From positions 107,967,295 through 108,031,294 of the forward strand of contig CM077159.1 of the NCBI GenBank assembly GCA_039583875.1: DNA of 64,000 nucleotides. Direction: 5' to 3'. A model generated the notes under the pieces. It worked only from the letters and a program-made list of their open reading frames with translations. It had not been told where the DNA came from and ran no database searches. A program made the position numbers and the translations under genes. Shown piece by piece: positions 32,346-43,019 of the stretch; position 1 is the stretch's first letter, and each line of letters starts with the position of its first letter. The DNA is from Platanthera guangdongensis (Eukaryota > Streptophyta > Magnoliopsida > Asparagales > Orchidaceae).

Positions 32346-32586
32346 ACTTAGTTATTTCCTTCATTCTATCCCATTCTTATTGAAATAATTCCTGAGTAAT
32401 CAATGCTAAAATATTCTCTGAATATAACTGTTAGACAGAGTATTGATTATGGTCTTCTCCAGGATTATTGCTTGCCATTTTTCCATGGGACAGTTGGGGA
32501 AATAAATTAATGCAGTTTATTCTCAAGGTCGTCAGCAATTAATGCAGAGGAATTAAAATTTCGAAAGAGAATTTTTTGACAGGAAA

Positions 32587-32594
32587 TATAAAAG
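32587..32594 (+). promoter_or_regulatory. TATA box of E4 5' LTR
   Basis: TATAAAAG within gaaatataaaagaaatttcc is exactly conserved in the 3' LTR (51072-51079). It lies about 240 bases after the dyad array. It is the best promoter candidate of this LTR. Confidence 0.7.
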
Positions 32595-33098
32595 AAATTT
32601 CCTCTCCTTTCCTGGATAGACATACAGAGACAGACAATATAGATACACAGTTAGTCAGTCTGTAACAAGGAATTCTCTACTGTTCTCTCTTGACAGAACT
32701 CTGATAAAAAGATAGAGAACTCTGATATAGAAAAGAAGCCCTAGACCAGAAGAACAACAGCTATCTGAAGAAGAAGAACACCAAATCAAGATCAAGAGTC
32801 TTCCTTCTTCAACACTCCAGGACACTTCAAAGGACAACAACAAATCCATTTGTCAAGAAATTCTTGAATACTTTCTGGTCAAGGCTGATAAAGACTGAAG
32901 ACCTATCACCCTAAAGCAAAGCTCCAGTTTTTCCTGAACCATTCTACATCTCAGGGGGAGCTTTTTGCTAATATCATTTCCACTTAAGTCTTCTCAGTTG
33001 TATATTAAGAAAGAGAAGACAATATCATCTCTCATCCCCCACTGTATAAAGGGTTAAAACTCCCTTCAAAGGTTATTCTTGTTTGCAAGTAACCTGAC

Positions 33099-34976
33099 TA
33101 TTGATGCTTGAAAACGGCACCGGGGCAGCTAACACGGAGGGAGTGTTCGATCTCACAAGCTAGGAGAGCAAGAGGAAGGAAGGTTGTGGGGATAGATGAG
33201 AAGATGGAATCTTCTGAGTGCTCGAGAGTGGAGCAAGCAGCTTGTTAGAGGAGTTGCAGGGATATAGGAAAGGGTTGATGAGAGCAGAGGAGAAGCTTGA
33301 TCAACAGAGAAGGTTGATCAAGAGAGGAGGAGGTTGATCAGGAGCTGTCGAGCAGACGGTTAATATGACGGTTGTGCTTGCAGGTTGGTGCCGAGAAGAA
33401 CTGAGCTGAGCTAGGAAGAAGGGAAATAGAGGGGGCCGCTAGCAGCGACAACAGCAGACTTCGCCCGCTGCGGATTAAATGTCACTCTTGCGACGGGCTT
33501 TCCTTTTATTAATAGCGAGAGCTACAACTCGGTAGGACACCTTTTCAAGAAAGCAATAAAGGGTACAAAGGGAAGCTGGCGGCTAAGGAAGAAGTGTCAG
33601 ATGAGGCCGCTTGGACTGAAGAGTAAAGCCGGCAGGCCGCACGGTTAAGGGAAACTGGAGACCGCGCGGACTGGAGGACCACAGGCTGGCAGGCCGCGCG
33701 ACAAAAGGAGCAGAGACGGGTGCGGACTGAGAATTGGAGTCCGCAGGAGTTGGGTTGGCCGGCTGACTTCGGGCATGAGCACCTTGGCGATGACGAGACC
33801 TCGAGCGCAGACCCCTGAATGAGAGGCATGGGGGGTTATTTATAGGCCCGAGGAGGTAACGGCTTGCGGTGGCGTTACCCCCGGTGAGACGGTAACTGGA
33901 GCGAGAAAGAGACAGAGTCCGCCAAGTCCGCCACAGGCCGCGCGGACTGGGACTTGGTACTGAAGCCGGAGCTGCTGGCAGAAATTGGAGACTCAGTGGC
34001 GGACTGCGATGCGGGTTCGCGGAGTCCGCCACTACTGAGCTGGGACTATCCTCCTACTGTTGGGGTGGCGGAGGCTGGAAGCTATGTGGCGGACTGCGAG
34101 GAGAATCCGCGGAGTCCGCCACTGCTGAACTGATCGAGTGCGAAGGGATGCGAGCTGGAGAGTGCCCGTGGAGTTTGGCGAGTCCGCATGAGGTTATGCG
34201 GACTGAGACTGCCTTCTGGAGGATTTGATGCCTGGCGGGCTGGAAGGAGTCCGCCACTACCGACTGAGTCCGCACGAAGGCTGCAGACTGAGGAGGAAGC
34301 TGCAACTACTGGCTGAGCCTACGACAGGCCTGCGGACTGAGGAGGAGTTGACCCCGCTGCTGCTGAGAAGCTGGTGCTGGCTAACGAAATAGCAGACTGC
34401 ATAGAGAGTCCGCCAAGTCCGTCGAGTCTGCGGCTGCTGCAAGGTCGAGTCTGCTTGCATTGGAGATGGAGAGCCTGGCTGTTGAGGCTATTGGGGTTCA
34501 CCAATGAAGGCAGACTGGAAGTTTAGATCACACTTCGAGTCCGCCCAGCTCGCAAGGAACTTGGAGTCTGCTGGTCTTGTCGGATAGCCGGAATTGGAGT
34601 TCGCACCTTGCAGGAGGACTAGAGGAGTCGGCTGCCCATGTTGCTGGGTGAAGGGACTGAGCGGCCTGTTACCGGCCTGGGCGGATAGAGAGTTGAGTCC
34701 AGTAGAGAGGGTCCTGCGGAAACAACCTCTCGGTTAAGCTGAAAAGGGGGCAGCCTGTAGAGGCGGACTGCGGAAGTAGTCCGCGGACCCTGCCGACCAA
34801 GGGAAGGCGCGCGGCCTGGGAGTCAGCCGCTGAGACCCCGCAAGTCACGCGGCCTGGGCGAACAAAAAATTTTGTCCGCCCTCCCTAGGGCACCACGGCC
34901 TCCAGGAAAAACCCAGGGCAGGCCGTGATGAGCGAGCGGGCTGCCTTGGGAAGGATCGCCGATTTCGGGGTTAACA
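33099..34976 (-). repeat. 3' LTR of E5
   Basis: As read on the minus strand it is downstream of gag. A TATAAATAA on the minus strand is at 33836-33844 (plus ttatttata). U3 (towards 34976) is GC-rich with repeated gcggact / agtccgc sites, including two long inverted repeats with arms GTGGCGGACT and AGTCCGCCAC 17 bases apart (33996-34032 and 34086-34122). Several long antisense frames here (for example 33583-34032) are by-products of GC-rich sequence. Confidence 0.92.
33996..34122. repeat. GTGGCGGACT...AGTCCGCCAC inverted repeats in U3 of E5
   Basis: There are two consecutive hairpins with identical 10-base arms and 17-base loops. Loops differ (gcgatgcgggttcgcgg and gcgaggagaatccgcgg). The wider U3 has a dozen more half-sites gcggact or agtccgc. 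The other LTR shows the same pair at about 39490-39626 with point changes that weaken the arms. Confidence 0.88.
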
Positions 34977-36891
34977 TAATCCCCGCACTTTTTTAAGTTC
35001 CGAATAGAACTTCGAAAAAGTTGGAGACCCACGAAAATCGTGATCCATCCCAACGGAAAGAGAAGGGGGGCAAGGAGAGACAGAACCTGAAGCCTCTCCT
35101 TAGGAGTTTGGTGTTATCTGTCTATTTTCCTGCAAGAGGAAAGTTAGGGTATGCATGTATGGGTGGTACATCGAGTGTGTACCTGAGTTTGCCTTTTCAA
35201 AATGAAGAAGGTGTGTATTCCACTAAGTTCTACAAAATGAAAGTGAGAGGAAAACATAGAAACACGGTAACTTACAAGTACCTGATGGAGGCTTCCAAGT
35301 GTTTGCTAATCTCTGCAAGGAAAGAGTTAGAAGTAAACATATATATGAAAGAACTTGCAAGTGCCTATGGGGAAGGCTTGCAAGTGTTTGCTAATCTCTG
35401 CAAGGAGGGGAGTTAGAAGCAAACATATAAATGAAAGAAGCTTGCAAGTACCTGTGGAGAAGGATTGCAAGTGTCTGCTAGTCTCTGCAAGAAAAGAGTT
35501 AAAAGCAGACATATATATATGAAAGAAGCTTGCAAGTACCTGGGAGAAGGCTTGCAAGTGTTTGTTAATCTCTGCAAGGAGGAGAGTTAGAAGCAAACAA
35601 ATAAATGAAAGAAGCTTGCAAGTACCTGTGGAGAAGGCTTGCAAGTGTTAACTGTTGATGAGATAAGGCCGATATGACCAAATAGCAAGGAAAATGCCTG
35701 ATGAACTCTTTATAACGAAGCCCAGATCAATAAATAGAGCGTTAACTGACATATGGCCGGATGGACGTGTTCAGATTAGCAGAGAAGGAACTTGACGAAT
35801 TCTGCCAATCTTAACTAGATTACAATAGCATGGCTCGATGATCGAGGAGAGTAAGATTCCTTGATCAATGTTTGATACCATTAGATTTTGATAACAGTAG
35901 TGAATAGCTCTATGAATTATCATCTGATGTAGCTTTGAGCAAGCAATGTATATAAGATGAGCATGAGCAAAATGAATGCAAGAAATTCCTTTGGTAGGTC
36001 AGATTAACCTGTTCAAGAAGGCAATTGACAAAAAAGGAGGTCTATACTCGGAGGTGACGAAAGAAGGTTGGATGCTGCCACAGGTGTTCCCTATGGGCCT
36101 TATGCATCGCTTTGCCTGAGAAAAGTCATCCCAAGTATAGTCCTACTCAAAGCGGGTTGGTCGCGCATCCTCTAGGAGGGCATAAAAGAGAAAAGCAAGG
36201 GGAAAATCCTGAGAAAGATCGCTAGATGCACTGCTCTCTTGCCTCGGGTACAATCATCACTGATCAATGAGACTAGTTGCGCCAAGTGGCCTATTGCTTG
36301 TCTGTGGATTGATCAGTGGAGTTATGGGAACCCGCGAAGGCACGGCTTGAGAGTACCAGAGAGTGTTCGGTCATCACTATTGTGAGATGATCAAAGAGAC
36401 AAGGCTACGCTTGATCGCCATTGCTTGTCAAGCAAAAATCATCGTAACTGTAATGTATCCTTTGCGAAGCATAGCAGAGCTAACACATGGGGCTCCCCTA
36501 GCACACACTATGTGTCAGATGCCGGCTAGGATCCAAAGTCTGAAGCCCAACATCGTAGATTGAACGGCTCCCACTACACATATGGGTATACTCCCGCCAT
36601 ATGTGGTCGAAGCGGTGGTGCCAGAGAACAATCCACGGAGGGAGCATTCCAGACTTGGTGATATCTCATCGGTGTAGTGATCTCTTTGGCAAAGAGAAAA
36701 GATATAGAAGGAAGCATCACAAGAAGGGAACTGTGTCAGTATAAGATCCCAGATAAAAAGCTTTGTTGAAAAGCAAGTAATGAACACTGAGGAGTGCTTC
36801 GAAATGAAATTGTCTGAAAAGAGTAAGGGCAAGAGTTGAGATAACCCATCAAGGTTGCGAGAGAGTTTGGAGGACTATGAAGTCCTTTGCT
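34977..36891 (-). other. Non-coding internal region of E5 (pol missing)
   Basis: In a complete Tat-like gypsy, protease, RT and integrase would follow gag here. Instead about 1.9 kb contains no recognisable pol on the minus strand, and short frames such as 36515-36832 match nothing I know. It includes the 85-87 base tandem repeat (35255-35650) and, next to the LTR, the polypurine-like tract. Either a large deletion or recruitment of foreign sequence removed pol. Confidence 0.75.
35255..35650. repeat. Tandem repeat, five units of 85-87 bases
   Basis: The phrase gcttgcaagtgtttgctaatctctgcaagg recurs at 35291, 35376, 35462, 35549 and 35637 (last unit cut short). Each unit also has gaaagaagcttgcaagtacc. 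Units differ by several substitutions. The array ends in gttaactgttgatg, a 14-base match to the junction in front of the right LTR (38589-38602). Confidence 0.9.
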
Positions 36892-38541
36892 GGCTTAGAA
36901 TAGCCTTCCAAGCACACCCTCGTCATCAGCATCGAAGCATTCGACAGTTTTGTTAATAACAAGGAGAGGAGGTTCTTCGACTTGGTTCACTCCTTTGGAG
37001 GAGCAAGGAACATCGGCAACTTCCTTTCCCTTTGCGGTTGACGGATCAGGGCGATCTTCTTTGGAAAGCAAGTCACGCATCTTGCCCTGTCGGAGCATCC
37101 TTTGCACAAGCTGGCGGAGTGCTCGGCAGTACTCGGTCAAGTGGTCTGACTCTTTCTAGAATTCACAGTATGGTTCGGAGTCTCTAGACCTTTGATCGGC
37201 TGGCCGATAGGGCTTCTTGTAGTTTGCCTTATCTTTCATGATCTGGATTACTTCTTGCATGGCCTCGTCAAGATCAGACTCACGCAAGTCATTGTATTAC
37301 TGCTGATGAACTGCTGCTGTTTGCGAAGACAGAGCTAGTGGCAGTAATGGGTCTTGAGCACGATCACGGCTCGGGAAGGAGTATCGATGGAGTTGAAACA
37401 TTCTCTCCTTTCTTGAGTGAGTTGGGAAATGACCGTGAGGAGACCTTGGAGGATGCTTGTGAGGGAGATCTTCCTCGAATAGAAGCCGGGAGACAAAGCC
37501 TGGATTGCTCTTTTCGCCTCGGATGTACGAGTTGGCCAAGGCAATCAACTCTTGATATGTTCTTGGAGCACGAACGTTGGCTTCAAATTTGAGGGGCCCT
37601 TCACGAAGACCGTGGATAAGAGATACTTTATACATTTCTTGATCAGCAATCTCGATGTCCAAAATCTCTCTTTGGAATCGATCAACAAACTGAGACCAAG
37701 TTTCATCGCTGTGCTGCTTGATCTCAAAGAGGGCTTCAGGACAGCCCTTTCTCTTGGTTGAGGTAGAGAACCTGAGAAGAAACTCCCTTCGTAGATCAAC
37801 GAAGGAAGTGATGGACTGAGGACGGAGGCCATAGAACCAGTCCCTCACTTGCCCATCAAAGGTAGTGACAAGGAGCTTGCATTTAGTTGCATCTGAAAGG
37901 GTTTTGAGAGCAACGGCTGACTCAAAGGCTTGAAGGTGCTTTACTGGATCAGTCTCTCCAGTGTAGATTGGCAGTCGAGGCTCTCTAAAGTTTGCTGGAG
38001 TAGGTTCATGGCGAACATTCTCTGTGAATGGTGAAGATTCTTCTTGTTCTCCTACAGCATAAGGAAAGAAGGGGGCATAAGCTGCAGCTGCAAAAGAAGC
38101 AGGAGGATAAAAAGGAAAAGTTGTTGCAGGAGGAGCAAATGCAGGAGCTGCAGGATAGGGGTGACTTCCCTGAAAGTTGAGAAATCTAGCAGGACTTCCC
38201 CGGGCTGCTTCCCAGAAGAAGTTTTGGTGAGCAGCAAACTCTTCATCTTGAGTTCGCAAAGGGGCTGCAGGACCTTGCTGGAAGGTTGCTGTGTAAGGAG
38301 GATAGAACGGCGGTCAAGCTTGAGGATAAGCTTGCTGATGTTCCAATGTTGGTGCTGGATTGATCGGAGCAGCTGGAGCTGCTGCAGGTTGAGAGTCTAG
38401 TCGCTGCGTGATTCCAGCAAGAATTTTGTTGATTGCTTGGAACTGCTGAGCATTCTCACGGCGTGACTGCTCAAAGGCTTCCCAGAGAGGATCTTCACTG
38501 GGACTTGGGGCAAGGTTCTTGGCTGAGTGATGATCTGACAT
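36892..38541 (-). pseudogene. gag: gag of E5 (Ty3/gypsy)
   Basis: One frame runs from ATG at 38541 (MSDHHSAKNLAPSP) to the stop at 36892, about 549 codons with three internal stops (TGA at 38311-38313, TAA at 37294-37296 and TAG near 37155). The middle holds the Retrotrans-gag domain: REPRLPIYTGETDPVKHLQAF, CKLLVTTFDGQVRDWFYGL and SFVDLRREFLLRFSTS, then QFVDRFQREILDIE and SLIHGLREGP. The C-terminal block (EPYCEF.KESDHLTEYCRALRQLVQ) is the Tat-type replacement for a zinc knuckle. The frame ends at GVLGRLF, just where protease would begin. The frame is otherwise uninterrupted, so the stops are few and recent in look. Confidence 0.9.
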
Positions 38542-38593
38542 GGATAACTGTCACTGTTCACCGTCTGATCGGATCTGAAGGTCGCATGTTAAC

Positions 38594-40464
38594 TGTTGAT
38601 GCTTGAAAACGGCACCGGGGTAGCTAACACGGAGGGACTGTTCGATCTCACAAGCTAGGAGAGGAAGAGGAAGGAAGGTTGTGGGGATAGAGGAGAAGAG
38701 GGAAGCTTCTAAGTGCTCGAGAGTGGAGCAAGCAGCTTGTTAGAGGAGTTGCGGGGATATAGGAGAGGGTTGATGAGAGCAGAGGAGAAGCTTGATCAAC
38801 AGAGAAGGTTGATCAAGAGAGGAGGAGGTTGATCAGGAGCTATCGAGCAGACGGTTAATATGACGGTTGTGCTTGCAGGTTGGTGTCGAGAAGAGCTGAG
38901 CTGAGCTAGGAAGAATGGAAAGAGAGGGGGCCGCTAGCAGCGGCAACAACAGACTTCGCCAGCCGCGGCTTAAATGCCACTCTTGCGACAGGCTTTCCTT
39001 TTATTAATAGCGAGAGCTACAACTCGGTAGTACACCTTTTCAAGAAAGCAATAAAGGGTACAAAGGGAAGCTGGCGGCTAAGGAAGAAGTGCCAGAAGAG
39101 GCCGTGCAAACTGAAGAGCAAAGCTGGCAGGCCACGCGGTTAAGGGAAACTGGAGACCGCGTGGACTGGAGGACCACAGGCTAGCAGGCCGCGCGACTAA
39201 AGGCGCAGATACGGGTGCAGACTGAGAATTGGAGTTCGCAGGAGTTGGGTTGGCTGGCTGACTTTGGGCGTAAGCACCTTGGCGCTGATGAGACCTCGAG
39301 CGCATACCCCTGAATTAGAGGCATGGGGGGCTATTTATAGGCCCGAGGAGGTAACGGCTTGCGGTGACATTACCCCCTGTGAGACGGTAACTGGAGCGAG
39401 AAAGAGACGGAGTCTGCCGAGTCCGCCACAGGCCGCGTGGACTGGGACTTGGTACTGAAGCCGGAGCTGCTGGCAGAAATGGGAGACTCAGTGGCAGACT
39501 GTGATGCGGGTTCGCGGAGTCCGCCACTGCTGCGCTGGGACTATCCGCCTACTGCAGGGGTGGCGGAGGCTGGAAGCTATGTGGCGGACTGCGAGGAGAA
39601 TCCGCGGAGTCTGCCACTACTGAACTAATCGAGTGCAAAAGGATGCGAGCTGGAGAGTGCCCGCGGAGTTCAGCGAGTCTACACGAGGTTATGCGTACTG
39701 AGACTGCCTTTTGGAGGATTTGATGCCTGGCGGGCTGGAAGGAGTCCGCCACTACTGACTGAGTCCGCACGAAGGCTGCAGACTGAGGAGGAAGCTGCTA
39801 CTACTGGCTGAGCCTGCGACAGGCCTGCGGACTGAGGAGGAGTTGACCCTACTGCTGCTGAGAAGCTGGTGCTGGCTAAGGAAATGGTGGACTGCATAGA
39901 GAGTCCGCCAAGTCCGTCGAGTCCGCGGCTGCTGCAAGGTCGAGTCCGCTTGCGTTGGAGATGGAGAGCCTGGCTGTTGAGGCTGTTGGGGTTCACCAAT
40001 GAAGGCAGACTGGAAGTTTAGATCACACTTCGAGTCCGCCCAGCTCGCGAGGAACTTGGAGATTGCTGGTCTTGTCGGATAGCCGGAATTGGAGTCCGCG
40101 CCTTGCAGGCGGACTAGAGGAGTCGGCTGCCCATGTTGCTGGGTGAAGGGACTGAGCGACCTGTTACTGGCCTGGGCTGATAGAGAGTTAAGTTTGGTAG
40201 GGAGGGTCCTGCGGAAACAACCTCTCGGTTAAGCTGAAAAGGGGGGCGGCCTGCAGAGGTGGACTGCGGAAGCAGTCCGCAGACCCTGCCGACCAAGGGA
40301 AGGCACATGGCCTGGGGGTCAGACTGCGCAGGCCGCGCGGCCTGGGCGAACAGAAAATTCTGTCCGCCCTCCCTAGGGCACCACAGCCTCCAGGAAAAAC
40401 CCGGGGCAGGCCGTGACGAGCGAGCTGGATGCCTTGGGAAGGATCGCTGATTTCGGGGTTAATA
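38594..40464 (-). repeat. 5' LTR of E5
   Basis: As read on the minus strand it precedes the gag. Its TATAAATAG on the minus strand is at 39331-39339. Over the first 380 bases I counted about 19 differences from the other LTR (near 5%). The U3 palindromes at 39490-39626 are partly mutated. Just inside (38575-38593) the expected tRNA primer site is not obvious: minus-strand gttaacatgcgacc matches no common plant primer known to me. Confidence 0.9.
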
Positions 40465-40469
40465 CTGAC

Positions 40470-40796
40470 CAAAAGACTTGAGGTTTGGTTTTTGAGCACC
40501 TAATCAAAAGCTCATTGGTGTAAGGCACCTAATCAAAAATCTGAGTGGATTCCTACCAGGGTGGTAGAAGAGTGGATGTACCCAGGTTGGGGAACCACTA
40601 TAATTTCTTGTGTTGTCTGGATGCCCTTTCTTTTTGTTCTTGCTGTGTTTGTGCCTTTTTAGGATTGTTGTGTTTATACTTTAATTTTATTCTGCAGTTT
40701 TTTATTTACAGCAAAAGTTGTAAAGGATTTAAGAAATACTCTATTCACCCCCCCCCCCCCCCTCTAGAGTATTTCAGATCTAACACCTCACTTTCA
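40470..40796 (+). repeat. 5' LTR of E4, right part (U5)
   Basis: It continues the E4 LTR after E5, collinear with 51586-51907. It contains gtggatgtacccagg...GGAACCACTATAA (40572-40603) and CTATTCAC followed by a run of about 16 C and CTCTAGAG (40741-40770). It ends CACTTTCA at 40796. Confidence 0.92.
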
Positions 40797-40798
40797 AT

Positions 40799-40809
40799 TG
40801 GTATCAGAG
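40799..40809 (+). other. Primer binding site of E4
   Basis: TGGTATCAGAG, the initiator tRNA-Met type, lies two bases past the LTR end. It supports plus orientation of E4. Confidence 0.93.
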
Positions 40810-40901
40810 ATAGTTCATTTGGTTGTACAAGCTAACCCTTGAACCAAAGATCCTTTGTTAGATCTGAAACCTTATTTCCATTAGATTTACTCTCACACAG
40901 C

Positions 40902-43019
40902 ATGGCACAGAACAAAGATTATGCAAGCACCAGACCTCCAGTATGCAATCTGAATAAGTTTGCCATCTGGAAGGCAAGAATCAAATTGTACATGAACTCT
41001 ATTGATGAGGATATCTTTAATTCTATTATGACAGGTCCTCCTCAATCCACTGGCTCTACATATATAGCAGCTTCAAGCACAAATACAGTTCCACCACCTG
41101 AGTGGACTGAAGCCCAGAAGAAGGCTAAAATTGTTGATGCCAAGGCCATGAATATTCTGGCCCAAACAATGTCTGATAACATTTTTCAAAAGGTGGCTGA
41201 ATACACATCAGCCAAGGCCATCTGGGATTCTTTAAATCAAATAGTGGCTGGATCTACTGATGAAAGGAAGGACAGGAGATCCAATCTCATATCCCTATAT
41301 GAGAATTTCAAGAAGGAGGAAGCTGAGACAGTAACTGATATGTACAATAGGTTAAGCTCAATCATCAATGAGATAAAAACCTTGGACAAGGACATCACCC
41401 TCATAGAGGTGAATGATAAGATCCTTATGTGCTTCCCAAGCTCATGGGATTCAAGGATCTGTCCCATTAAGGAGGCCAGAAGCCTAAATGAGATTTTCAC
41501 TGAATCTTTTTTTGGAAAGCTTAAGTCCTATGAACAGCTGATCAGATCCAGAGAGGCAGCTGAGTAGATAACACCTCCTCCAGTAAGAAAAGTGCACAAC
41601 ATTGCTTTCAAGGCAACTGAGGAGATAGAGACTCCAACCATGAATGAAGAACTGATGTCTCTATTTGCCAAGAGATTTTACAAGATGGCAAGGAAAGACT
41701 TCAGTAGAAAGTCATCCAGGCAGGATGACAAGCCAAGGTATGACAAAACACCAACTAAAGAAGTGGTGTGTTTTGGTTGCAGGAAACCTGTACACTTCAT
41801 CTCTGAGTGTCCAGAGAATCAGAATAAGGAGAAGAGAAGAGAGAAGGACACAAGAAGACAGCACAACAGCAGGCCTTCCTCTAGCAAATACAAGAAGAAG
41901 GAGAAAGGTTTTATGGCTGAATCCTGGAGTGAAACTGAGGATGAATCAACATCTTCCAGCTCCAATGAAGATGAAGAAGAGGCAAGGGCCAAAGAAGTCT
42001 GCCTAATGGCCATTGATGCCTCCAAGAGTCATTCAGAAGAAGAAGATTCTAACAATGAAGCAGTTTCAGATTCTGAAGCTGACAAGGTATTATCTTCTTT
42101 TGATTATAATTCTGAATCATTTAAATCTAAATTCAAAACCATGTGCATAGATCTAATTAACTCAGAAAAGGAAATTAAGACTCTTAAGGAAAAACTAGGA
42201 AACCTAGAGACTGTTAACTCTCAAAACAATAGGTTAAAGGATGAATTAATCTTTGATAATGAACAAATTATAATGTTAAAGACTAAGTTATGTGAGGCTA
42301 AACAACTTGAGGAGACTCTCAATGGGAGAAGCCTCAAGCTGATGGACATTACAATCATAGTTAATACCAGATTGAATGGCAAGCTGGGCTTGGGTGCATC
42401 ATCAGGTTTGCCCCCCATTCTCAAGAAAAACAATTTGTCAACCCCCATCAGGTTTGTTTCAGCTAAGGGGAAAGAAATAATGAACAATAAACAAACCTTA
42501 GAAGTTGTTCCAAAATCAATAGGTCAAAATAACAGAAACCAGAAAACAAGTAAAAACAAAGTTCAGCAGATTTCGTCGAACTCAGACCGACGAAATGTGG
42601 CCAATTCGTCGAACTCAACTCGACGAACGCTGAACGCAAATCTTAGCTATAATCATTCGTTTAACTGTGATCGACGAACTCTGTATGGTTCGTTGAGCAG
42701 AGATCGACGAGCTTGGGGCACAAAAAATGATTATGTTCATTCTCTTGGCTGAGATCGACGATCTCATCCCAATTCGTTGAACTCTGGTCGACGAACTCAC
42801 AATAATTCGTCAAATCCAGAAAGACTTAACAGAAATTATAACTATAACAGCAACCTCAATAAATCTAGGAAACCATTTAATCCATTAGCTGATTGGATCA
42901 TACCACCTAGAAGATATCATCCACTAGGATACAAATCTCCACCAGAGTTTTCTATAATATCTAGTTTTTCTTATCAGCAAAATAAAGGACCCAAGGTAAC
43001 CTGGGTCAAGAACAATTAA
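40902..43019 (+). pseudogene. gag: gag of E4
   Basis: ATG at 40902 (MAQNKDYASTRPPVCNLNKF) was chosen as it starts the conserved gag core; an in-frame ATG at 40839 lies upstream. The core is followed by TAG at 41565. The same frame then holds the zinc knuckle CFGCRKPVHFISEC (about 41770-41811), a Lys/Ser and acidic linker, a coiled-coil stretch (SEKEIKTLKEKLGNLETVN...) and an Asn/Ser/Arg-rich tail (42565-42815) that is encoded by TCGTCGAAC/TCGACGAA dyads. TGA at 42750 and TAA at 43017 follow. The whole gag is one frame of about 700 codons with two internal stops before the final TAA. Confidence 0.9.

Larger units (their letters stand above)
31241..33098 (+). repeat. 5' LTR of E4, left part
   Basis: It is collinear with 49725-51580. 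It differs from the 3' LTR at about one base in twenty. U3 (31430-32345) carries the TTCGTCGA/TCGACGAA array, partly as duplicated 270-base blocks (for example the phrase ctcagctcgacgaac...ggactctaccttcagcattcc occurs at 31510 and 31780). A TATAAAAG stands at 32587-32594. The LTR breaks at 33098 where E5 inserted (ctgac duplication). Confidence 0.92.
33099..40464 (-). mobile_element. Element E5, gag-only Ty3/gypsy (Tat-like) on the minus strand
   Basis: The LTRs are 33099-34976 (1878 bases) and 38594-40464 (1871 bases). The target duplication is ctgac (33094-33098 and 40465-40469). As read on the minus strand the LTR is TGTTAACCCCG...CATCAACA; the outermost bases have mutated (TG to TA at 33100 as read on plus, and ca to ta at 40463). 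A polypurine-like AAAAAAGTGCGGGGA lies next to the 3' LTR (34977-34995). The internal 3.6 kb holds gag only, plus non-coding sequence with tandem repeats. No protease, RT or integrase is present, so it would need a helper. The primer site is not recognised. Confidence 0.9.

Noticed and set aside
33583..34032. 149-codon minus-strand frame in E5 LTR (Pro/Ser/Arg-rich)
   Set aside because: It overlaps U3 palindromes in a GC-rich LTR, is broken differently in the other LTR, and resembles no domain.
37335..37544. Separate small gene inside E5 gag region
   Set aside because: It is an alternative frame of the gag itself, which has a clear domain in the main frame.
40751..40766. Run of about 16 C as a G-quadruplex or special site
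   Set aside because: It is a length-variable expansion of the ordinary CTATTCACCCCC(C)TCTAG block; the E4 3' LTR has only about 10 C.
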